Assembly (NCBI RefSeq): GCF_001467615.1 | Contig: NZ_LNYA01000024.1 | Location: 334,883 to 368,416, forward strand | Direction: 5' to 3' | Origin: Legionella erythra | GTDB lineage: Bacteria > Pseudomonadota > Gammaproteobacteria > Legionellales > Legionellaceae | Length of the DNA stretch: 33,534 nucleotides | Shown: one piece after another, positions 28,646 to 33,534 of the stretch | How positions within the stretch are numbered: the stretch's first letter is position 1 | Layout: the number at the start of each line of letters is the position of its first letter | The notes under the pieces: model-generated | The model's database searches: none | What the model saw: the letters and a program-made list of their open reading frames with translations, nothing else | Told to the model about the DNA's origin: nothing | Position numbers and translations under genes: made by a program

Positions 28646-30067
28646 TTAATCGGTTTTACAACCAATCAAACACACGTTGCTTTCAATAATTCGGGCATGC
28701 AACTCGCTGATGACCAGTTCGCCTTCCAATTGGGCATTAATCATCTCAGTGGATGTGATATAGCTTAAGCCCACAGCCAGGCCGCGATTGTTGTTATTTT
28801 TTGCCATTTGATTCACAAACAATTTAATGCGATCGACCAGTATCGCACAGCCCTCGTCGTCTGCCATGGGCAAAAAGAACAGCATCGTACCTTCGATGCG
28901 GGAGGAAAGGTCACTCTCGCGAAATATTTTTCTTAAGTTGGTAAACAATTCACCCAGCAATTTTTCGGTATTAACCACACCCTGTTCCTCAAGAACCTGT
29001 TCCGCATTGGTAATCTGCATGGTCATGACGCTGAAATACAAGGACGGGTATCGTTCAGCCAGTTTGGCCTGCCAGGCGACAATGGCCATGAAGGCGGCAT
29101 AATCGATGACTTTGAAGAAATGATTAAAATTACGGTAAATGCCCTTCTCAATGCCACGTATCAAATACTCGCCGCGGCGGGTTAAGGTGTACTCATAGAG
29201 GCGGCGAGAAGCCAGTTCACGACTTGATGATGTGCGATGGCAAACCAGGCACACCAGATTGACTTCAGGTTCTGCAAAGTAATGGCCGCATTCATTGCAC
29301 AATTTGTCCTCAAGCGGCTTGTCGTAATCGACGCCAAGCGTGCGCAGGCGGGTATTGCAACGGCTGCAGACCAAACGCTCCTGCCTTAAAAATTCAGGCA
29401 CAGGCCCAATTTTGCCGCAGGTATAACAATGAACAAATTTCTGCGGCTTGATATTAATCGAATGGCAACTCGGGCAGGTATGCTTGATATTGAGTAATCC
29501 TGAATCGCAGGCATTGCACGTCTGAATTTCATCGAGCAACATACCCGGTGCCAGCAAATCAGGCATCACCAGATCCTGCAAAAAACGCCAGGCATCGAAA
29601 TCCGTGCCTTTATTAAACAAAAGCGTCAACAGGGGATAGTCAAAAATATGGGTCGATTGATGATTAACATAACCCTTAAGTTTGAAATCAGGACGCGAAA
29701 ACAGGTACACCAATAGAACAATTTCGTCGCTTTCGGTGTCGAGATTGGCTTCGGTAATCAGGGCCAGACGCTGGTATATGCCTTCCGCCTTTAGAAGGGC
29801 CTGCTCATCGAATGGCCCGTCGAAGAGTTCGCTGACTTCCTGCCCTGGGATGCCATGATAAAAAACTGGCAAAAAGCGATATTGCCGCATGGCCCGCAGC
29901 TGGGCCAGTTCTGGTAAAAAGCTTTGTCCTGCAGATTTGGAAATCACGAGAGCATAGATATCCTGCTTGGGTAGTTCGTGAATGGAATCAACGCGCTTAA
30001 AGTCAATGGGGAGGGAGAAATCAGGGATATTATGGCCAATGACCCAAATGGTTTTTTGTGGTTTCAT
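28646..30067 (-). CDS. Zinc-ribbon signalling protein with REC-like N-terminus and degenerate GGDEF domain
   Basis: A 473-aa soluble protein. Residues about 5-125 look like a response-regulator-type alpha/beta domain without an obvious phosphoacceptor Asp pattern. Residues 184-276 hold six CxxC pairs (184/187, 198/201, 214/217, 234/237, 257/260, 273/276), enough for three C4 zinc ribbons; the layout recalls the TackOD1 metal-binding domain found with REC and GGDEF modules. Residues about 310-470 fold like GGDEF, but the active-site motif reads RIEGTMLFFLP (390-400) in place of RxGGDEF, so it should not make c-di-GMP. It may bind GTP or a partner cyclase. ATG 30067 has GGAG about 10 nt upstream; ATG 30091 does not. 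It is divergent from an active GGDEF cyclase. Confidence 0.78.
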   Translation of the reverse strand: MKPQKTIWVIGHNIPDFSLPIDFKRVDSIHELPKQDIYALVISKSAGQSFLPELAQLRAMRQYRFLPVFYHGIPGQEVSELFDGPFDEQALLKAEGIYQRLALITEANLDTESDEIVLLVYLFSRPDFKLKGYVNHQSTHIFDYPLLTLLFNKGTDFDAWRFLQDLVMPDLLAPGMLLDEIQTCNACDSGLLNIKHTCPSCHSINIKPQKFVHCYTCGKIGPVPEFLRQERLVCSRCNTRLRTLGVDYDKPLEDKLCNECGHYFAEPEVNLVCLVCHRTSSSRELASRRLYEYTLTRRGEYLIRGIEKGIYRNFNHFFKVIDYAAFMAIVAWQAKLAERYPSLYFSVMTMQITNAEQVLEEQGVVNTEKLLGELFTNLRKIFRESDLSSRIEGTMLFFLPMADDEGCAILVDRIKLFVNQMAKNNNNRGLAVGLSYITSTEMINAQLEGELVISELHARIIESNVCLIGCKTD

Positions 30068-30108
30068 TAACGAAATACTCCAACATCGCAAGGTGTGCCG
30101 TTACATCA

Positions 30109-30145
30109 ATTGTAGACCAATTAATCAGGTTGTGTAATTTATAAT
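30109..30145. promoter_or_regulatory. Divergent promoters of the two GGDEF-type genes
   Basis: On the minus strand TTACAC (30137-30132), 17 bp and TACAAT (30114-30109) form a plausible promoter for the zinc-ribbon gene. On the plus strand a perfect -10 TATAAT (30140-30145), or TATACT at 30147-30152, may drive the cyclase, with no strong -35. The elements interleave within 44 bp, so the two genes are likely to affect each other's transcription. Confidence 0.45.
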
Positions 30146-30196
30146 CTATACTAGATCATAAAATGCCACAATCATGTGTACGGGAAAAGGAAAGGC

Positions 30197-31336
30197 ATGA
30201 GGTTACTTGATCTATTGCATACCTGGTTGAAGAAGGATGTTGATGGACTTATCAATCATCGCAGACAATTCCGCCTTATCCGCACCGTCGAGATAGAACT
30301 GATTATTCTCGGTTCATTGATTATCTACGTTTACGCTATCTGTAAGCTCTGGATGATTGTTATTTTAATCAGCATCATTGATATTGTTGGCTTTCTTAAC
30401 CTTTGGCTTTTGTACCGCACCCAAAATATCCTGCTTTGCGGACACATCCTCACTGCCAATGTGTTGGTCGCCTCGGCGGTGGCTAACTATCTAATTGGCG
30501 GCGCAGGCAGTTCTTATCTCATCTGGCTTAATATCGTCCCTATTCTTGCTGCAATCACCCTAAGCTGGTCAGGGCTGGTTATTTATTCAACGCTGACACT
30601 GGGCGTGGTGATTTTCTTTTTCTTTGTCGAGCCAGTCCCCTTGTATATTGTGCCGGCTAACGAGGTTTTTGTTTTAAATTCAATTAATTACCTTTTTTCC
30701 CTGTTGATTGTCATTACCGTGTTATTTAACATGCTGAAGGAAAACGCCTATTACGAACAGCTGTTGTATGAAAAAAACTTTATGCTGCAGGCTGATAAAG
30801 AGAAATTTCATTACCTTGCCCGTTACGACACCTTAACCAACCTCCCCAACCGCTCCTATTTTCAATCAACCCTGCAAAATTACCTCGAAACCATGCCGCA
30901 ACAACACTATTTAACGGTTTTTTTCATGGATTTGGATGGTTTTAAAGGGGTCAATGACCGTTACGGCCATGAGACAGGCGATGCGCTGCTCCTGCAAACC
31001 GCCAAACGCCTGCAGACCTGTTTCCGCGAAAACGATTTTATTGCCCGTCTGGGTGGTGATGAATTCATCGCCATCATCATCCATCACATGGAAGATAAAA
31101 CACCCAAAGCCATTGCCCAGAGGATTTTACAGGAATTCAGCATGCCCTTTCAGATCAATGCCCAGGATATTCGATGCACCATCAGTATCGGGCTTGCGAC
31201 CTTCCCGATGGATTCGCGCAATTCCGACCAATTGGTTGCCAGAGCCGACTCGGCGATGTATGAGGCAAAAAAAGCGGGCGGCAACGCATTTCGCATCACC
31301 AACGTTTTAAAAAAATCAGCCTGTAAAGACATTTAG
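30197..31336 (+). CDS. Membrane diguanylate cyclase (GGDEF)
   Basis: Predicted diguanylate cyclase (379 aa) that makes the second messenger c-di-GMP from two GTP. Residues about 30-180 contain five to six hydrophobic helices of unrecognised sensor type (not clearly MASE1/2). A short linker helix leads to the GGDEF domain: YDTLTNLPNRSYF, then FFMDLDGFKGVNDRYGHETGD and RLGGDEFIAI (286-290 intact). An I-site RxxD (R277-D280) lies exactly five residues before GGDEF, so product inhibition is expected. No EAL domain. ATG 30197 with AAAGGA upstream is preferred to GTG 30176. It is divergent from the pseudo-GGDEF zinc-ribbon gene. Confidence 0.9.
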   Translation: MRLLDLLHTWLKKDVDGLINHRRQFRLIRTVEIELIILGSLIIYVYAICKLWMIVILISIIDIVGFLNLWLLYRTQNILLCGHILTANVLVASAVANYLIGGAGSSYLIWLNIVPILAAITLSWSGLVIYSTLTLGVVIFFFFVEPVPLYIVPANEVFVLNSINYLFSLLIVITVLFNMLKENAYYEQLLYEKNFMLQADKEKFHYLARYDTLTNLPNRSYFQSTLQNYLETMPQQHYLTVFFMDLDGFKGVNDRYGHETGDALLLQTAKRLQTCFRENDFIARLGGDEFIAIIIHHMEDKTPKAIAQRILQEFSMPFQINAQDIRCTISIGLATFPMDSRNSDQLVARADSAMYEAKKAGGNAFRITNVLKKSACKDI

Positions 31337-31389
31337 TGTGCTTTTGTTAAGCCTCACGATTTTTTATAGCCATTAAATACCCATTTACC

Positions 31390-31418
31390 TTGACAATGAT
31401 TCGGACCGGCCTTAGCAT
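31390..31418 (+). promoter_or_regulatory. Sigma-70 promoter of ispB
   Basis: A perfect -35 TTGACA (31390-31395), a 17-bp spacer and TAGCAT (31413-31418) form a clear promoter. Transcription would start near 31425, about 22 nt before the ispB ATG, and may continue into tRNA-Pro. Confidence 0.7.
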
Positions 31419-31446
31419 TCTCGCAGCACATGCTTGAGGACACAGA

Positions 31447-32415
31447 ATGACGGTAAACCGTTTAAGAGCCCTGGTTAATGACGATTTTAATGCAGTCAAT
31501 GATCTGATTATTGATAAAATCCAATCCCAAATTGGATTAATCGATGATTTGTCGACTCATATCGTTCAAAGCGGTGGCAAGCGTTTACGTCCCCTGCTGG
31601 TCTTATTAGCCAGCCATGCCTGCGGCTATCAGGGCCGTGAGCACATTACCCTGGCGGCCATGATTGAATTTTTCCATACGGCAACCCTTTTGCATGATGA
31701 TGTCGTGGACGAATCCACACTGCGCCGAGGACGGGAAACAGCCCATGCGATCTGGGGCAGCAAAGCCAGTATTTTAGTGGGAGATTACCTTTTTACCCAA
31801 TCCGTGCAACTCATGGTGAATGTAAACAGTTGGCCCGTTATCCGGCTTCTGGCCGATACGTCGCACAAAATTAGCTGCGGTGAAGTCAAGCAATTGGTTA
31901 ATCGTCACAATGCAGCCCTGTCAATTGATGATTACCTGGATGTGATCCGCGGCAAAACCGCTTTATTGTTTGCTGCTGCCGCTGCCATTGGCGCTCTGTT
32001 AAGCGGTGCCGGTGAGGCCATTGAAAAAAGCCTTTATGCTTATGGCCTGCATCTTGGCAATGCCTTTCAGCTCATCGACGACGCGCTGGATTATTGCTCA
32101 GACGCCCATACAATCGGCAAAAATATTGGCGACGATTTGGCGGACGGCAAAGCCACCATGCCTTTGATTCATGCGTTAAAACACGGCACGCCAGAACAAA
32201 AACAATTGATTGAAGACAGCCTGCGTGAAGGCAGTCTTAAAAACCTTGATGGCATCCTGGCGGCGATAAAGACCACCAAAGCCATTGAATATACCCAGCA
32301 ATATGCCGCGCAGGAAATTGATCAGGCACTCAGCGCGCTGCATATTCTGCCAAATTCCATTTATAAAGAGGCTTTAACGGATTTGGCGCTTTTTGCCATT
32401 CAACGTCAACATTAA
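31447..32415 (+). CDS. ispB: Octaprenyl diphosphate synthase (long-chain polyprenyl synthase)
   Basis: Long-chain trans-prenyltransferase (322 aa) that elongates farnesyl diphosphate to the ubiquinone side chain; its substrate comes from IspA, encoded at 17840-18724. Motifs visible: GGKRLRP, the first Asp-rich motif LLHDDVVDESTLRRG (DDxxD, the long-chain form without the two-residue insertion of IspA) and the second, QLIDDALDY. Exact chain length cannot be told from sequence. GAGGA lies 6 nt before the ATG. The stop codon is one base before tRNA-Pro. Confidence 0.95.
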   Translation: MTVNRLRALVNDDFNAVNDLIIDKIQSQIGLIDDLSTHIVQSGGKRLRPLLVLLASHACGYQGREHITLAAMIEFFHTATLLHDDVVDESTLRRGRETAHAIWGSKASILVGDYLFTQSVQLMVNVNSWPVIRLLADTSHKISCGEVKQLVNRHNAALSIDDYLDVIRGKTALLFAAAAAIGALLSGAGEAIEKSLYAYGLHLGNAFQLIDDALDYCSDAHTIGKNIGDDLADGKATMPLIHALKHGTPEQKQLIEDSLREGSLKNLDGILAAIKTTKAIEYTQQYAAQEIDQALSALHILPNSIYKEALTDLALFAIQRQH

Positions 32416-32416
32416 T

Positions 32417-32493
32417 CGGAGTGTAGCTCAGACTGGTAGAGCACTGCCTTCGGGAGGCAGGGGTCGCAGGTTCAATTCCTGTCACTCCGACCA
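32417..32493 (+). tRNA. tRNA-Pro (anticodon CGG)
   Basis: A full cloverleaf is visible. The acceptor stem CGGAGTG/CACTCCG pairs 7/7, the anticodon stem is CTGCC/GGCAG around loop TTCGGGA with anticodon CGG at 32451-32453, the T arm is GCAGG-TTCAATT-CCTGT, and discriminator A and an encoded CCA end at 32493. It reads CCG proline codons. It abuts ispB and faces an AT-rich accessory segment, a common integration target arrangement. Confidence 0.96.
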
Positions 32494-32541
32494 TATCAGC
32501 AAAGGGTTTTTAGAGTTTTTTAAAAGCCAAAATATCATTAC

Positions 32542-32563
32542 AGGGTGCATATAGGGTGCATAT
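32542..32563. repeat. Tandem 11-bp direct repeat after the tRNA
   Basis: AGGGTGCATAT occurs twice with no gap (32542-32552 and 32553-32563), 49 bp past the tRNA CCA end. Short direct repeats next to a tRNA junction are typical of integrase arm-type sites or of integration scars; no integrase gene is visible within the window to confirm this. Confidence 0.6.
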
Positions 32564-32566
32564 TGA

Positions 32567-33337
32567 ATGAGAGATTGTAGTAAAGAATTAATATTTTCCA
32601 GAAGCGTTGTAGGACTTATAAGGAAATCCACCCCATTATTTTTTTTAATACTGCTTCCTTCCATCTCTTTTGCTGCTTCGGACTGTCACCCAGAAATTAA
32701 CCCTAATCTTCCCCAATATGTTATAGGCTATGGAAGTTTAATTGATGAAACCTCTAAAAAAAGAACAGATCCCTCTGCCGAAGAGAGCATTCCCGTTTTG
32801 ATAAAAGGGTATAAACGAATATGGGCAGGTCACGGCAATTTACCCGGACTCAATGCTACATTTTTATCTGTAATCGCAAATAGTAGTTCATCTTTTATTG
32901 GTGTAAGCTACAAATTGAGCGAGCCGACAAACATCAAAAGTTATGATAAAAGGGAAAGTTTTTATTGCAGAGAACAAATTAATCCAGAGAACTTATTACC
33001 TCTTTCTCAACTCTCCAATTTTTCAGATCAAAAACAAGTCTGGATATACACCATAGCCTCAACGGAACATCAACTTCCCACTAAAGATTTCCCAATTGTA
33101 CAATCCTATGTTGATGTCTTTTTACGAGGCTGTATTCAAGTTGAAGACAAATTTAAAATTACCAATTTTGCTAAAGATTGCATTGAAACTACTGATCAAT
33201 GGCCAGTTTATTGGATAAACGATAGAATTTTTCCCCGTCGCCCATCCACTTATGAACCCTTTGCTGCACAGATAGATACTTTACTAAAAAATACTGTATC
33301 AGAACAATTCAAACATATTAGTTTTGAAAAGCCGTGA
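32567..33337 (+). CDS. Exported gamma-glutamylcyclotransferase-like protein
   Basis: A 256-aa protein with an N-terminal signal sequence: a basic region up to K20, the hydrophobic stretch PLFFLILLPSISF, and a likely cleavage site around SFAA-S near residue 38. The mature part shows the gamma-glutamylcyclotransferase (GGCT) fold signature YVIGYGSL (YGSL at 55-58) and a KRExxY motif (SYDKRESFYCRE) that places the catalytic Glu at 130. Cytosolic GGCT enzymes turn gamma-glutamyl peptides into 5-oxoproline; an exported form would act in the periplasm or outside. Four Cys remain in the mature chain and could pair. No good ribosome site is seen before ATG 32567. The gene is AT-rich compared with ispB and lies just past the tRNA, so it was probably acquired. 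Confidence 0.7.
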   Translation: MRDCSKELIFSRSVVGLIRKSTPLFFLILLPSISFAASDCHPEINPNLPQYVIGYGSLIDETSKKRTDPSAEESIPVLIKGYKRIWAGHGNLPGLNATFLSVIANSSSSFIGVSYKLSEPTNIKSYDKRESFYCREQINPENLLPLSQLSNFSDQKQVWIYTIASTEHQLPTKDFPIVQSYVDVFLRGCIQVEDKFKITNFAKDCIETTDQWPVYWINDRIFPRRPSTYEPFAAQIDTLLKNTVSEQFKHISFEKP

Positions 33338-33353
33338 TCCAGTCACAGCTTTA

Positions 33354-33534
33354 TTATTTTCTATGCAAGTCCAACCAAGAATCAAGATCATCTTTTAAAT
33401 AGCGAACGGAACGCCCAATTTTAATGTATTTAGGACCGGGGGTTCTGTTTGCTAAGGTTCCATGGTAATCCCCCCGAAAAATAACTGATGCCAAAAGTAG
33501 AATTTTCTCATAATCTATGCGGGAGGAGATTCTT
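33354..33534 (-). CDS. AlpA/HTH_17-type DNA-binding protein, 3' end only
   Basis: The last 59 codons and stop of a minus-strand gene that runs off the right edge. The end reads YIKIGRSVRYLKDDLDSWL followed by DLHRK, which is the wing and recognition part of MerR-like helix-turn-helix excisionase/AlpA proteins (pattern kIGRsvRY...dldaWl). Such small proteins control excision or integrase expression in prophages and integrative elements. It is convergent with the GGCT-like gene, 16 bp apart. The start and any signal upstream of it are outside the window. Confidence 0.7.
   Translation of the reverse strand, partial: RISSRIDYEKILLLASVIFRGDYHGTLANRTPGPKYIKIGRSVRYLKDDLDSWLDLHRK

Overview
The window looks like a chromosomal segment of a gammaproteobacterium of the Legionellaceae (Legionella or a close relative). 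The reasons are gene content and style: a moderately AT-rich genome with standard gammaproteobacterial housekeeping genes (recG, radA, xseB-ispA, obgE/rpmA/rplU, rplY-pth-ychF, ispB). These are interspersed with large proteins of no recognisable family, a patatin-like lipase and a calpain-like cysteine protease, the kind of cargo seen in Legionella. The genus call is inference; no marker gene such as 16S rRNA is present.

Layout. 1-5.5 kb: an APC amino-acid permease and a 1317-residue protein of unknown function with its own extended -10 promoter. 5.5-6.0 kb: a non-coding block with a REP-like hairpin, three tandem copies of a 107-bp unit and a long palindrome, lying between convergent genes. 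6.0-9.8 kb: an AI-2E-type permease (minus) divergent from recG, then a cysteine-dioxygenase-like cupin (minus). 9.85-10.26 kb: a divergent intergenic region carrying three perfect DnaA boxes, two of them as a head-to-head pair. 10.26-15.0 kb: a tightly packed operon of CDF metal exporter, D-2-hydroxyacid dehydrogenase, ZIP metal transporter and Maf/YceF-type pyrophosphatase, followed by a patatin-like phospholipase. 15.0-17.5 kb: radA (minus) and a divergent FAD oxidoreductase. 17.6-18.7 kb: xseB-ispA from a clear promoter.

18.8-23.0 kb: LicD-family transferase, HAD/nucleotidyltransferase fusion, MscS channel and a CinA-like protein with a decayed C-terminal domain; its 3' end overlaps obgE antisense by 81 bp. 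22.9-24.7 kb (minus): rplU-rpmA, an intrinsic terminator, then obgE. 24.8-27.3 kb (plus): rplY, pth and ychF. 27.4-30.1 kb (minus): a calpain-like protease and a soluble protein with three C4 zinc ribbons and a degenerate GGDEF domain. 30.2-32.5 kb (plus): a membrane diguanylate cyclase with intact GGDEF and I-site, ispB from a perfect -35 promoter, and tRNA-Pro(CGG) one base after the ispB stop. 32.5 kb to the end: a visibly AT-richer segment with a tandem 11-bp repeat, an exported gamma-glutamylcyclotransferase-like protein and the 3' end of an AlpA/HTH_17-type DNA-binding protein, which looks like the start of an island integrated at the tRNA.

The strongest candidates for something undescribed are the 1317-residue protein (an ADP-ribosyltransferase-like motif plus three diverged C-terminal modules), the calpain-like protease with a complete Cys-His-Asn triad, the zinc-ribbon/pseudo-GGDEF protein divergent from an active cyclase, the LicD plus HAD-nucleotidyltransferase pair, and the DnaA-box cluster away from any dnaA gene. 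None of these functions is proven by sequence alone.
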